DNA from: Bacteroidales bacterium Phil6
GTDB lineage: Bacteria; Bacteroidota; Bacteroidia; Bacteroidales; F082
NCBI GenBank assembly: GCA_002633315.1
Contig: NWBN01000014.1
Location: forward strand, 124,001-188,000
Reading direction: 5' to 3'
DNA length: 64,000 nt
The notes under the pieces were generated by a model. That model was not told the origin of the DNA. It did not search any database and saw nothing but the letters and a program-made list of their open reading frames with translations. Below, one piece after another: positions 8,847 through 19,256 of the stretch. The position numbers were made by a program, and so were the translations under genes. Each line of letters begins with the position of its first letter. Position 1 is the first letter of the stretch.

Positions 8847-8879
8847 TCAAAGACAAATAAATATAATCTATTAAATAAA

Positions 8880-11435
8880 TTAACGAATAACAGAGATTCT
8901 TCTTGAGATCTCACCATTTCTCGTAGTAATACGAACGACATAAACACCCGATTCCAGGTCGCTCATATTGATAACAGTTTCATCAGCAGCTACATTATTT
9001 TCATAAATCATCTGACCTACGACATTGAACAGAGACACGCTTGTAATACCCTCAGCCTTAACTGTCAAGTTATCTTTCACCGGGTTTGGATAAATGCTTG
9101 CATTTAAAGCCTCGTTTTCGCTAACACCTGTCAATGAATAGAATATTTTGACAAAATATTCATAATCGCTATACAATGATTTAGCAGGAGCTGAAGTACA
9201 ATCTATATCCTGATAGTAGGCATAAACCATATAACCATACCAATGACCATCTTCAATATTTGATGTTTCATTATAAACAGTTTGATTAGCATTTACCAGT
9301 TTAACACGGCTCCATTCGCCGCCATCCTTATTTCTATAAATCATATAACCACTGAGGCCCTCCATATTTTCAGGAGCCACCCATGTTAGTTTAGGTTTTC
9401 CGTTAGTATTCAATTCATACCATAAATCCGATGGAGCATCACAGCCCTCTCCAACATTGGCGCAAGCCTCATTAGTTGGACCTGATTCACCTGAAGTAGT
9501 AAGGACTCTAACCTCATAGCATTGACCGCCAATAGTTTCCGGAGTATCGGCAAAAGTTGTCTCCTGAGTCAAAGCGATAAGCAAACCGTTACGATAAATA
9601 TTATAACCATATCCAATATTACTTACTCCATCCCACGACAAGACAACCTGTTCTCCGTTATAGTCGGCCAACAAGTTGGAAGGAGCTTCAGTAGGAGCTG
9701 TACCACCGCAAGTATTCTCCACTGTAACAAGGACACCTGCTGACAATTCATCAGAACTGCCCGAGAAATTATATACTGTATTATTATCTGAGTCTTTAAT
9801 TATTATTGACATATTGTTAATTGTTTGGGTAGGTTCTCTCCAAACAAATGATGAAGTTCCAAGAGGCATATCTATTGTAGCCTGTGTCGGTGAAGATGAT
9901 GTAGTGGTAGCAGTAGCGATGAGTTTATCCTGAGCGTTATAAACAGCAACTTTTCCATCACTCCAGCCTTGGAATGCAGATGAAGTCATAGTAATAGTCC
10001 ATTCACATGTAGGACCAAAAATTGCATTAGCCAATGCCACATTACCGGGGGCATCTTCTATAACAGCATATACTGAATATTTAAAGATACTATAACAAGG
10101 AACATTTTCATCGACGAAAGACATCTGTTCACCAGGTTGTACATTATCCTGAGTATAAATAATGTCATTATCTCTCTTTACGACAATAGAATTTATAGTA
10201 CTAATACTTTGATTGTTTATTTTCATTGTAGGATTAGTCCATGACACTGTTGCTGTGAGAGCCTCGTCATCAGGGACGGATACGCTGATATTAGTAGGAG
10301 CCTGAGCCGTATTGGCATACATTTCTGAAGGCATAAGGTTAAACAAAGCTCTTTGGCTACTACTATAATCCATAGCATCGCAAGCGAAGAAACCGTCATC
10401 AGCACCACCCCAACCCCAGTTGAAGTGCATAAAATCGTTGTCATCATAGCCGTCACAAACAAAAGCATGACCATAATTTCCATCAACGCCGGCATAATAA
10501 ATAGGACGACCTGCATCGAAAGAAGCCTTCAACATCTCATTCCATGCATCAAGAGTATATGAATACCTTGATAAAAGAACAGACGGACCATAACCAAAAT
10601 ATGAACTCATAGCCTGAGATACGTCTTCCGAATAAGCACCACTGCCATCCGGAGCGAATTGCATATTTACTGACACAGCACAATGATACAGGAGAGTTCC
10701 GACAGCTTCAATTTGTTCCTGTGTTGAATTATTGCCGAGAGACACCGGCATATTTTCCCAATCGTATGTCGTCTCACCGAAATTGGCAGATTGTTGACCA
10801 TAACCGGCGCAGTTATACGAATGCGAACCAGTACCCTGTATCGGATGTTCCCAATATTTCATAACCTGTCCCATGGCTGTAGCGACACAACCTGCATAGC
10901 AACGACCGCCAGGACCGCCGGTTGCAGCCGGAGAATAATAATTATATGGACTGTCCTGATTCCATTTCGTCTTAACAAGAGGTCCTACGGTATATCCTTT
11001 ATTTTCAGGAAGTAGTTTACCTGTTTCTTTCAGATTGTTCCATTCTTTTGAAATCCAAGTTTCCGGAGTTTGAACATTTTCCAAAGCGTAGCTGATACTT
11101 TCCTGATATACGCCAAGGAAATAACCCAATCCGGGAGCCACATTGTCGATATCAAAAGCATTTTCGAGTGAATAACCCAATATAGGACGTACAAGATCAC
11201 TTGCCGACACTAAAACGAAGCCTTTATCTGACACATTGAATACATACAATGCAGGTTCACCATTGTCAGCATTAACTGTATAAACCAGATTCATGTCCGT
11301 ACTCTGTCTGTCTAAATCAAAATTAGCCTGAACAAATTTTTGTCCCAGCGATTTTGCGACCTCCACACTGATGGGTGCTGCGAACAGATTACCCATCATG
11401 AGGATCAAAACAACCATTGATAATAATTTTCTCAT
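8880..11435 (-). CDS. Secreted C10 (streptopain-like) cysteine protease with T9SS sorting domain
   Basis: An 851-residue exported protease. Order: signal peptide (1-20), Spi-type inhibitory prodomain (about 21-115, with LVYTVNADNGEPALYVFNV and ILGYS), C10 catalytic domain with Cys183 in AGCVATAM and His323 in GHAFVCDGYDD followed by FNWGWGG, then fibronectin-like beta domains (about 375-770), and a C-terminal type IX secretion sorting domain (YPNPVKDNLTV ... GVYVVRI ... RISVIR). It is expected to cross the outer membrane by T9SS and act on the surface or outside. It is the longest of three tandem paralogues and the only one with its own promoter (11475-11506). Close relatives are the interpain/PrtT group. 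Confidence 0.92.
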   Translation of the reverse strand: MRKLLSMVVLILMMGNLFAAPISVEVAKSLGQKFVQANFDLDRQSTDMNLVYTVNADNGEPALYVFNVSDKGFVLVSASDLVRPILGYSLENAFDIDNVAPGLGYFLGVYQESISYALENVQTPETWISKEWNNLKETGKLLPENKGYTVGPLVKTKWNQDSPYNYYSPAATGGPGGRCYAGCVATAMGQVMKYWEHPIQGTGSHSYNCAGYGQQSANFGETTYDWENMPVSLGNNSTQEQIEAVGTLLYHCAVSVNMQFAPDGSGAYSEDVSQAMSSYFGYGPSVLLSRYSYTLDAWNEMLKASFDAGRPIYYAGVDGNYGHAFVCDGYDDNDFMHFNWGWGGADDGFFACDAMDYSSSQRALFNLMPSEMYANTAQAPTNISVSVPDDEALTATVSWTNPTMKINNQSISTINSIVVKRDNDIIYTQDNVQPGEQMSFVDENVPCYSIFKYSVYAVIEDAPGNVALANAIFGPTCEWTITMTSSAFQGWSDGKVAVYNAQDKLIATATTTSSSPTQATIDMPLGTSSFVWREPTQTINNMSIIIKDSDNNTVYNFSGSSDELSAGVLVTVENTCGGTAPTEAPSNLLADYNGEQVVLSWDGVSNIGYGYNIYRNGLLIALTQETTFADTPETIGGQCYEVRVLTTSGESGPTNEACANVGEGCDAPSDLWYELNTNGKPKLTWVAPENMEGLSGYMIYRNKDGGEWSRVKLVNANQTVYNETSNIEDGHWYGYMVYAYYQDIDCTSAPAKSLYSDYEYFVKIFYSLTGVSENEALNASIYPNPVKDNLTVKAEGITSVSLFNVVGQMIYENNVAADETVINMSDLESGVYVVRITTRNGEISRRISVIR

Positions 11436-11474
11436 AAGTTTAATTTATTTAAGTTTCTAATCAAATCAAGTTTG

Positions 11475-11506
11475 CAAATATACTACTTTTTCGTTAAAAT
11501 TTTCAA
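11475..11506 (-). promoter_or_regulatory. Promoter of the 851-residue C10 protease
   Basis: Minus-strand TTG, 21 nt, TATATTTG, placed 40 bp before the start codon, downstream of the terminator of the preceding operon. It gives this protease separate transcription. Confidence 0.65.
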
Positions 11507-11591
11507 ACTTATATCGTTTTTTTAACAAGAAAATAATCCTCATCTCATCACAAATATATTTTTAGTTATAAATCAGTAATTTATAATACAA

Positions 11592-11625
11592 ACGGTGTGC
11601 CAAATTTTAAAATTTGGCACACCGT
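11592..11625 (-). terminator. Perfect 34-bp palindromic terminator
   Basis: A 17-base arm (11592-11608) is followed directly by its exact reverse complement (11609-11625). It lies 21 bp after the stop of the 761-residue protease and ends the three-gene operon that begins near 17575. The A/T flanks are symmetric. Confidence 0.8.
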
Positions 11626-11646
11626 AAATACAAAATACATCATTTT

Positions 11647-13932
11647 TTATTTGGTAACAGCGACACGTTTTACCAACTCCATATCACGGAGTGTCATTTC
11701 TACAGTATACAATCCATTATCAAAACCAGTCAAATCCAAGACATAACTGTCATTATAAACATCAGTATCAATTAACATCTGACCGAGTGTATTGTAAACA
11801 GTAATACGGCTCAACCCATCTGCCACGATATTAATGAAATCCTTTGCCGGGTTAGGATAAAGAGCAACCATCACTCCTTCAATCTCATCCACAGAAGTAA
11901 CTTCTACTAATACATAATCACTTGTCATATCCGGATTCATTGCAAAATTGGATTCACAATAGCTGTTGTATGCAGTCACTTTATAATAATAAGTACCTGC
12001 TTCTACGACATCGAAATACTCATGTTCCGTATTATCAACAGTAGCGACCACCACATAATCTATACCATTGTTACTTCTATAAACCTTGAATGACTGAGGT
12101 TCTCCTCCTTCTTCCCATGAAACGAGTGCTCCAAAGACGCCGTCAACATAATGATACCCGGCTGTGATATTCTCCGGTGCTTTACAACCATCACAATTGT
12201 TTTCACCATTATATATAATGTTATTAAGACTTGAAGACGAGCCCGAGAAAGAATATTCAGTATTATTTGAAGAATTTTTTAAAACTATAGACATATTAGA
12301 TACTGTTGTAAGCGGGTCTATCCATTTAAGTGAAAAAGCACCTTCAGGCATAGAGAAGGTAGCACTGACAGGTGTTGCTCCGGTCATTGTCACCTCATTA
12401 AAAACAGTTTCATTGGCATCGAGAATCTGAACAATACCACCATTCCAGCCTTGGAAGTTATTTGTAGTACCAATAATTTTCCAGGTACAAGTAGGACCAT
12501 AGATGCAACTCACATTAGAGAAACGACCTTTGACACCATCATTAACGGCATAAATCTGGTAGTTATAGCTGCCATATTCGTCAACTTCATCAATAAAGTT
12601 CATTTCTGCACCGGGTGTCGGATTATCTTCTGTAAAAATGACCTCACCATTTCTCATTACTATGACTTGAGACAAAGATGCAAGTTGAACACCGGTAGGG
12701 TTAGTTACCGGATTAACCCAGCTGACCACTGCATTTTTAACATAAGAGTTTTCAGGTGTGACAATAAAGTCAGAGACGGCAGCCGGCATCATATCGAACA
12801 CATAATCAGGTACCATATCGAAATAAGCCGTTTGATAATCATTAAATGTCTGACCATAAATATTCAATGCATCAATAGCAAAATAACCGTTGTTATAACC
12901 GCTCCAACCCCAGTTGAAATGGAAATAGCGGTTCTCATCATAACCATCACAAATAAAGGCATGACCGCCTGAGTTTCCGCTTCCGGAATAATATGCAGGA
13001 AATCCCTGATTGAAGTTATTTATCAACATGCTTTCCCATTCATATTTAGAATAATCTTCTCTTTCTTCATATCTACAATTCTCTGAATATTTAAAATATG
13101 TCGTAATAGCATCGTAAACATCATTAGAATAAGCACCGCTGGCATCCGGACCATATATCATATCAACGCTTACACCACAATGATACATAAGAGTTGCTAT
13201 AGCATTTATCTGGTTTTGAGGAGAGCCAACACTGATGCCATTGGGCATATTTTCCCAGTCATAAACTGTCTCTCCGAAATTTGCGGATTGCCGGGGATAA
13301 CCTTCAGGAGTATAAGAATACGAACCTTCTCCTCTGTCAGGATAATTCCAAAACTTCATCACCATGCTCATTGCTGTAGCCACACAGCCGGCATACACAT
13401 GACCTCCGGGACCCATATAATCTACAGGACATAAATAATTATACGGATAATCCTGATTCCACATAAGCGATACAAGAGGTTCCACTGTTCTTGATAACGG
13501 ATTCTCTGTAATAACACCTTTCCCGGCTACAAGATTCCATTCATTAATGATATCTTGCGTTGCAACTCTATCATTTTCAATAATATCGGTAATTGTCAAA
13601 GCATAATGTCCCATGTAATACTCCAAGCCTTCTGAAATATTGTTCGCATCAAAAATGCCATCCTCAGAATAACCGAGTATAGGTTTCACCCTATCATCAG
13701 CTGAAATCATAACAAATCCATTATCATAATTAAATACATAGAAACAAGTATTACCATTATTATCATAATAAGTATAAACCAAATCAAGATCATTTACAGA
13801 TCTTGCAGATTCCACATTGGTTTTAAGATACCTTACACCTAATGCTTCAGCCATATTAACATCGACCGGATTAGCATTAATGTTATACACTGTAACAAAC
13901 AGCACGAAAAAACTAAATAAAAACTTTTTCAT
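11647..13932 (-). CDS. Secreted C10 cysteine protease with T9SS sorting domain (second copy)
   Basis: A 761-residue paralogue with signal peptide, Spi-like prodomain, catalytic Cys183 (YAGCVATAM) and His324 (GGHAFICDGYDENRYFHFNWGW), a beta-sandwich region, one fibronectin-like repeat (about 580-680) and a C-terminal T9SS type A domain (YPNPAKDFINI ... GLYTVEM ... KRVAVTK). I chose the ATG at 13932; the frame can be extended two codons only to a TTG. It starts 25 bp after the stop of the third copy and is the last gene of its operon. It lacks one of the Fn3-like units of the 851-residue copy. Confidence 0.92.
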   Translation of the reverse strand: MKKFLFSFFVLFVTVYNINANPVDVNMAEALGVRYLKTNVESARSVNDLDLVYTYYDNNGNTCFYVFNYDNGFVMISADDRVKPILGYSEDGIFDANNISEGLEYYMGHYALTITDIIENDRVATQDIINEWNLVAGKGVITENPLSRTVEPLVSLMWNQDYPYNYLCPVDYMGPGGHVYAGCVATAMSMVMKFWNYPDRGEGSYSYTPEGYPRQSANFGETVYDWENMPNGISVGSPQNQINAIATLMYHCGVSVDMIYGPDASGAYSNDVYDAITTYFKYSENCRYEEREDYSKYEWESMLINNFNQGFPAYYSGSGNSGGHAFICDGYDENRYFHFNWGWSGYNNGYFAIDALNIYGQTFNDYQTAYFDMVPDYVFDMMPAAVSDFIVTPENSYVKNAVVSWVNPVTNPTGVQLASLSQVIVMRNGEVIFTEDNPTPGAEMNFIDEVDEYGSYNYQIYAVNDGVKGRFSNVSCIYGPTCTWKIIGTTNNFQGWNGGIVQILDANETVFNEVTMTGATPVSATFSMPEGAFSLKWIDPLTTVSNMSIVLKNSSNNTEYSFSGSSSSLNNIIYNGENNCDGCKAPENITAGYHYVDGVFGALVSWEEGGEPQSFKVYRSNNGIDYVVVATVDNTEHEYFDVVEAGTYYYKVTAYNSYCESNFAMNPDMTSDYVLVEVTSVDEIEGVMVALYPNPAKDFINIVADGLSRITVYNTLGQMLIDTDVYNDSYVLDLTGFDNGLYTVEMTLRDMELVKRVAVTK

Positions 13933-13957
13933 ATTCAACTTTTATTAAACTAATAAT

Positions 13958-16294
13958 TTATTTATTCAAAACTACTCTTTTTGTCACACAATTTTTTTCA
14001 TTCATAATGCGAACAAAATAAACACCATTTTCAAAGGCACTCATATCAAGAATCATTTCATCGCTTTTACAAGCAATTCTCTTAACCATGTGACCTACAA
14101 GATTATAAACTTCAACTGATGTTATATTGTCATTTTTTATCACAAGCTTTCCATCAGTAGGATTAGGATACATAGAGATATTATCCAAAGACTTTTCCAC
14201 TGATGATGTCACTGTCACGACTACGAAGTTTTCGCCCTCAGGTGTCATTGCAGGCTCAGACTCACAATATTCGTCCTCCATCTGATACGTGGCACATATT
14301 TTATAAAAATAGGTACCAGAACCTATTTCGTCAAAATACTCATAATCAGCTATCGTTGTTGATGGCACTGTAGCAAGAAGAGAATAGCTTTCATTATCAT
14401 TACTGCGATATATATTGAAACCCGTAAGGTAATCTGCGGACAACGACCATGACAAAAAGGTACCAAAACCATCATCACTCCATTGATATTCACCTTCAAA
14501 ATCATTCGGTGACATACAATTCAGTGCATTATCACAAATATTGTCGAAAGAGAACAAGAAGCCTTGAACCAAAGAGTCCGGAGAGGCGAACAACTCATTA
14601 TTATCAGCATCATAAATTGTAAAAGATATTTCATTGTCGTCCATAGCCGAGAACCAGCCACTATTCCAATAAAATGACAACTCACCTTTAAGCAGAGGCA
14701 CTACACGAGTCTCATCGCCACCGTTTTCCAATTCCACGACAGCTATTCTTCTGCCGGATTCCACCACAGAAACAGACGCACCTCTCCATCCATTGCCGCC
14801 GGCATCATTGAGTTGGAATATAACATCGCACTTCTCGCCTACCATGACAGATTTATATTCAGTATCAGAAAAACCGGCATCATTTTTCACCAGGACGGAA
14901 TATTCATAAACACCCGGTTCAAGACCTTCATCAACAAAAGACATAATATCTCCGGGAGTCACATCGGCAAATGATGCAATTTGCTGAAAATCACGGCGCA
15001 CGATAACGCTATCTATGGAAGTAAGAGCATTACCGTCAAGAGTGAGGGTAGGATTAGTCCACTGTATGGTAACATTTCTATTGTCGGCAGATTCTTCCAA
15101 AATAACATTTTCTGCTTTTTCCGGACGATTAAAATATTCGTCATCGCGAGGATAGCAATCAAAGATAGCGGAGTTCCAGGTATTGAAAGCATAACGAGTA
15201 GTGTTAAGAGCACCTATGGCGAAATAGCCGTTATCACGTTTACCCCATCCCCAATTAAAATGGAAAAAGTCGTTTTCGTCATAACCGTCACATACAAAAG
15301 CATGTCCACCCTGACCGGCATCATCAGAGCCGGCATAATAAAGAGGTCGCCCTTCATCGAGCTCGTCTTTCAACATATTTTTCCATGTATTATTATCATA
15401 AAAATCCCTATACTTCAATTGCACAGCATTTGAATAATTGAAATAGTTTTCAAGAGCATAAGGGACATCTTCGGAATAGGCGCCACTTGCAGTAGGTCCA
15501 TACATCATTTCGACAGCCACGCCGCAATGATGCTGCAGTTGAGCCACATAAAATATCTCTTCATCAGTACTTGTAGAATCGAGGGCATTGGGCATCATTT
15601 CGAAATGATAATCAGTCTCGCCGAAGTCAGCATATTCTGTAGGATAATAAGGTCCCCAACCACCCGGAGTATAGCTATGCGAGCCATTTCCCGTCTCGGG
15701 GTAGTTCCAGTATTTCATCACCTGCGACATTGCAGTAGCGACGCAACCGGCATATACATGACCATTAGGACCCTCAGGATCTTCAGGACATTGGTCATTA
15801 TAATATTCATTTTGATTCCAAGTCACCTCAACCAATGGAGTCACACTTCTGTTATTACGCTGTTTCATTATGCGACCTGTTGATTTCACCAAATCCCATT
15901 CCGCCTCAATATCAGATGAACGTTCAACATTATTATCTCTAATATATTGAATTTCATCTCCATAGCCACGCATCACAGACATAAAGCTTTCAGCTGCTGT
16001 TGCAGCATCAAAAACACCTTCGGTAGAATAACCGAGTATAGGTTTAACTTTATCATCAGCAGATACAAGGATAAAACCGGAATCATTGACATTGAACACA
16101 TAGACAGAAGGCATTCCATCAGCATCATTAAGAGTATAGACCAAACTTACATCAGCTACATTTCTCATCTTGGCGCTCTCCGTCATAAACAATCCGGCTA
16201 CATTTTCAGCTGTGATAACATCGACATTTTCAGCCAAAACATTTGTCACACAAACATTCAATGCACAAAATAAAAATAATACAATCTTTTTCAT
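13958..16294 (-). CDS. Secreted C10 cysteine protease with T9SS sorting domain (third copy)
   Basis: A 778-residue paralogue: signal peptide (1-21), Spi-like prodomain, catalytic Cys183 (YAGCVATAM) and His331 (GGHAFVCDGYDENDFFHFNWGWG), then beta domains in which the second (CDVIFQLNDAGGNGWRGASVSV) differs from the other copies, a Fn3-like repeat, and a T9SS C-terminal domain (YPNPTDGKLVI ... GVYFVRI ... KRVVLNK). It lies 12 bp after the periplasmic-protein gene and 25 bp before the second protease. Catalytic residues are conserved in all three copies, so all are expected to be active; divergence is greatest in the accessory domains, which suggests different targets. Confidence 0.92.
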   Translation of the reverse strand: MKKIVLFLFCALNVCVTNVLAENVDVITAENVAGLFMTESAKMRNVADVSLVYTLNDADGMPSVYVFNVNDSGFILVSADDKVKPILGYSTEGVFDAATAAESFMSVMRGYGDEIQYIRDNNVERSSDIEAEWDLVKSTGRIMKQRNNRSVTPLVEVTWNQNEYYNDQCPEDPEGPNGHVYAGCVATAMSQVMKYWNYPETGNGSHSYTPGGWGPYYPTEYADFGETDYHFEMMPNALDSTSTDEEIFYVAQLQHHCGVAVEMMYGPTASGAYSEDVPYALENYFNYSNAVQLKYRDFYDNNTWKNMLKDELDEGRPLYYAGSDDAGQGGHAFVCDGYDENDFFHFNWGWGKRDNGYFAIGALNTTRYAFNTWNSAIFDCYPRDDEYFNRPEKAENVILEESADNRNVTIQWTNPTLTLDGNALTSIDSVIVRRDFQQIASFADVTPGDIMSFVDEGLEPGVYEYSVLVKNDAGFSDTEYKSVMVGEKCDVIFQLNDAGGNGWRGASVSVVESGRRIAVVELENGGDETRVVPLLKGELSFYWNSGWFSAMDDNEISFTIYDADNNELFASPDSLVQGFLFSFDNICDNALNCMSPNDFEGEYQWSDDGFGTFLSWSLSADYLTGFNIYRSNDNESYSLLATVPSTTIADYEYFDEIGSGTYFYKICATYQMEDEYCESEPAMTPEGENFVVVTVTSSVEKSLDNISMYPNPTDGKLVIKNDNITSVEVYNLVGHMVKRIACKSDEMILDMSAFENGVYFVRIMNEKNCVTKRVVLNK

Positions 16295-16306
16295 TTTAAA
16301 TATACA

Positions 16307-17575
16307 TTACGTTTTTTGTTTTTTCTTTTTAGCAGCAGGAAACAGAACATTGTTAAGTATCAATCTATAGCCCGGAGAGTTGGGATACATATCCAATTCT
16401 GTAGGAGGGTCTCCGACGAGATGGCGATAATCCTCAGGGTCATGTCCACCATAAAAAGTCCAAAAACCATTGCCGAAGTTCCCATGAATATACCTGTCTT
16501 CACCTATTGCAGCATTATCACCGAGCACGATTACAGTAGGTTTAACGAATCTCTTGTCGAAAGCCGTTGTCTGTCCCATAAAACCTTTGATAAGCCGTTC
16601 ATGACATTGTGTCAACATAGTAGGAACGGGGTCCCATTTGGCCGAGAAATCGAACAACAGAAAGAAATCATTATTTTCTTTCACTGACTTAGGGCGTCGT
16701 TCCGTAACATCTATATCAGAAATCTCATATTCCTGAGGATTTTGAGAGACTGTAAAATCAGTAAAGGCGAAACAGTTGTCATAATTAAGGCGCGAAGGGT
16801 CGCCTGACTTTATCGGGTCACCGTCGAACATCACGTCACAAATATCGAGTCCATCAGCAGCGAGAGCCACATCGTAACTATCCGGAGCAGAACACATGGC
16901 AAAAAGGTAACCTCCGCCTGCGACGAAATCACGTATTTTTTTCGCCACCGCAAGTTTCAACTGAGACACTTTGCTAAAGCCATGACGTTCAGCTATTTTC
17001 TTCTGTTCTTCAACATCATTCCGGTACCAAGGATAATTTCGGTAGCGAGCCCAAAACTTGCCAAACTGACCTGTAAAATCCTCATGATGCATGTGAAGCC
17101 AGTCGTATGTAGGCAACACACCATCCAAGACCTCGTCATCATATATCAAATCATAAGGTATCTCTGCATACGTCAGTACCAAAGTCACCGCATCATCCCA
17201 CGGCAAAATGTTTTTAGGAGCATACACAGCAAGACGAGGCACCTTTTGCAGTTTCATCTCATCCATATTAGCCTGAGGATCGGCAATTTCTGCAAGAACA
17301 GCCTCTGCCTGAACGTCTGCAATAACCTGATATGACACATTGCGCAACTTACACTCACGTTCAAACATCTCGTGATAAGGAATCAAATAACTGCCGCCCT
17401 TATAATTCAGCAACCAACTTATCTCAACTTCCCTTTCAAGAACCCAATAGGCGACGCCGTATGCTTTAAGATGATTCGATTGCGTCTCATCCATTGGAAT
17501 AAGAATGTAGGCAGCATGAAGATTTCCTGCCAACATTACATTGATTATCAATAATATCAATAACTTTCTAATCAT
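16307..17575 (-). CDS. Conserved Bacteroidetes periplasmic protein ('asparagine synthetase B'-labelled family)
   Basis: A 422-residue exported protein: signal peptide (about 1-21, ending LHA), then AAYILIPMDETQSNHLKAYGVAYW, which I recognise as the start of a family often labelled asparagine synthetase B in databases. I see no N-terminal nucleophile Cys and no ATP-pyrophosphatase motif, so that label looks wrong. The segment GGYLFAMCSAPDSYDVALAA resembles a glutamine-amidotransferase-like or ThuA-like fold. I chose the ATG at 17575; the frame extends six codons upstream to a TTG, but that codon overlaps the promoter -7 box. First gene of the operon with two C10 proteases. Function unknown. 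Confidence 0.72.
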   Translation of the reverse strand: MIRKLLILLIINVMLAGNLHAAYILIPMDETQSNHLKAYGVAYWVLEREVEISWLLNYKGGSYLIPYHEMFERECKLRNVSYQVIADVQAEAVLAEIADPQANMDEMKLQKVPRLAVYAPKNILPWDDAVTLVLTYAEIPYDLIYDDEVLDGVLPTYDWLHMHHEDFTGQFGKFWARYRNYPWYRNDVEEQKKIAERHGFSKVSQLKLAVAKKIRDFVAGGGYLFAMCSAPDSYDVALAADGLDICDVMFDGDPIKSGDPSRLNYDNCFAFTDFTVSQNPQEYEISDIDVTERRPKSVKENNDFFLLFDFSAKWDPVPTMLTQCHERLIKGFMGQTTAFDKRFVKPTVIVLGDNAAIGEDRYIHGNFGNGFWTFYGGHDPEDYRHLVGDPPTELDMYPNSPGYRLILNNVLFPAAKKKKQKT

Positions 17576-17590
17576 CTTTATTTTATTTCG

Positions 17591-17622
17591 CAAATATAAG
17601 ATTTATTTTAGAAACATCACAA
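17591..17622 (-). promoter_or_regulatory. Promoter of the periplasmic protein/C10 protease operon
   Basis: Minus-strand TTG, 21 nt, TATATTTG. The -7 box ends 15 bases before the chosen ATG, giving a very short leader. The rest of the 450-bp gap to gcvT is AT-rich. A plus-strand TATTTTTG (18006-18013) may be the gcvT -7 box, but no TTG lies at the right distance. Confidence 0.6.
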
Positions 17623-18045
17623 CTTTCGTTACTTATTTTACATCTTTGACAAAATTTATTTTTATCGTAATACCGTTTTCAGAATAATTATCTTCATATC
17701 ATGATTCAAAATAACATTTCAAAATTCCGTAATACAAAAAACAAATTTTAAAATTCCATAAATCATTCGAATGTAATCTTTTATAACACCAATTAAAATA
17801 TGATATTTTATCACAAGATATATAAATAAACATTTTAAAATGTCAACATTACAATTATCATAAGATATGTATACAGTAATATCGTATAAACATGATGCAT
17901 ATCAGAAAAAGTACTAATCAAAAAAACATCAACAAAGAAGAAACGATATTTCTGTCACCTTGATAAAAATATTAGTATAAGGTATAATATGTAATGACAT
18001 TTTATTATTTTTGCAGAAAATCTTTACACACAATTAGTAATTGTT

Positions 18046-19170
18046 ATGGAAAATACTGAGAATTTAAAAAAGACTGCATTAAACAAGATGCATTACGAGA
18101 TGGGTGCCAAGATGGTTCCTTTTGCCGGTTTCGACATGCCTGTACAATTTGAAGGTGTTAACATTGAACATGAGACAGTACGCAAAGGCGTGGGTGTTTT
18201 CGATGTATCGCACATGGGAGAATTTCGTGCCAAAGGACCATTGGCAAAAGCTTTTGTACAACGTTGCACAAGCAATGATGTCGCAGCACTTAATGATGGC
18301 AAGGTACAATACACATGTTTACCCAACGGGAGAGGCGGCATTGTGGACGACATGCTTGTCTATCGTATTGCCGAGGATGAATATTTCATGGTTCCCAACG
18401 CTGCAAACATTGAAAAAGACTGGAATTGGATGAGCAAAGTGGCTGAAGAGATGGGGCTTAAAGTCGGTATTGACTTTGTCAACGAAAGCGATCAATGGTC
18501 ACAATTAGCTGTACAAGGACCATTAGCATTAAAAGCCATGCAAAAACTGACCAATACCACTGTTGAAGATATGGAATATTACACATTCAAGGTTTTAGAA
18601 TTTGCCGGCGTAAAGAACATCATATTTTCCACTACAGGTTACACAGGTTCGGGCGGCTGCGAAATATACATGCCGAACAATGAGGCTGTTTCTATTTACA
18701 AAGCCGTATTGGAAGCCGGAAAAGAATTCGGTATCAAACCGATAGGACTCGGTGCCCGTGACACTTTACGTCTTGAGATGGGATTCTGCCTTTACGGCAA
18801 TGATATATGCGACACAACATCACCTATAGAGGCCGGACTCGGATGGATCACTAAATTTGTTGACGGCAACGATTTCATAGACCGTGAATACAATGAAAAA
18901 CAAAAGACCGAAGGAGTAAAACGCCAACTCAGAGCCTTTGAAATCACCGGTAAAGGCATTGCACGTCATGGTTACGAGATTTGTGATGCTGATGGCAATC
19001 ATATTGGAGAAGTAACATCCGGTACCATGGGACCATCTGTCAAGAAAGCTATTGGCATGGGTTATGTAGATAAAGCTTTCTGCAAGATGGGTAATGAGAT
19101 TTTCATCAAAGTAAGAGAAAAACTCATCCCTGCCGTTATAGTTAAACTCCCATTTTACAAAGGAGAATAA
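18046..19170 (+). CDS. gcvT: Aminomethyltransferase (glycine cleavage T protein)
   Basis: T protein of the glycine cleavage system: transfers the methylene carbon from the H-protein-bound aminomethyl group to tetrahydrofolate, releasing ammonia. The 374-residue protein has [21 protein letters not shown], the folate-binding [14 protein letters not shown], the [14 protein letters not shown] loop, [17 protein letters not shown] and the C-terminal [21 protein letters not shown]. Length and motifs are complete. It stands alone between a promoter region and a bidirectional terminator. The other cleavage-system genes are not adjacent, although an lpdA (L-protein type) lies at 36559. Confidence 0.97.
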   Translation: MENTENLKKTALNKMHYEMGAKMVPFAGFDMPVQFEGVNIEHETVRKGVGVFDVSHMGEFRAKGPLAKAFVQRCTSNDVAALNDGKVQYTCLPNGRGGIVDDMLVYRIAEDEYFMVPNAANIEKDWNWMSKVAEEMGLKVGIDFVNESDQWSQLAVQGPLALKAMQKLTNTTVEDMEYYTFKVLEFAGVKNIIFSTTGYTGSGGCEIYMPNNEAVSIYKAVLEAGKEFGIKPIGLGARDTLRLEMGFCLYGNDICDTTSPIEAGLGWITKFVDGNDFIDREYNEKQKTEGVKRQLRAFEITGKGIARHGYEICDADGNHIGEVTSGTMGPSVKKAIGMGYVDKAFCKMGNEIFIKVREKLIPAVIVKLPFYKGE

Positions 19171-19200
19171 TACAATACAAAATGACAAAATAAAAACAGA

Positions 19201-19240
19201 GCGGCTCTTTAGTTCATTTTGACAAAAGAGCCGCTTTTAT
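19201..19240. terminator. Bidirectional terminator between gcvT and the DUF5723 gene
   Basis: A 10-bp GC-rich stem (19201-19210 with 19225-19234, arm GCGGCTCTTT) with T-rich sequence on the plus side and A-rich on the other. It serves convergent genes. Confidence 0.85.
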
Positions 19241-19256
19241 TTTCATTATTTAAGTA

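Noticed and set aside
12451..12972. 173-codon plus-strand open frame inside the second C10 protease
   Set aside because: Antisense shadow of a well-supported gene, with no start context or domain. The same applies to the long frames at 14981-15433, 36756-37316 and 53252-53761.
17640..18045. Glycine riboswitch before gcvT
   Set aside because: The gap is AT-rich and shows none of the paired purine-rich aptamer cores.
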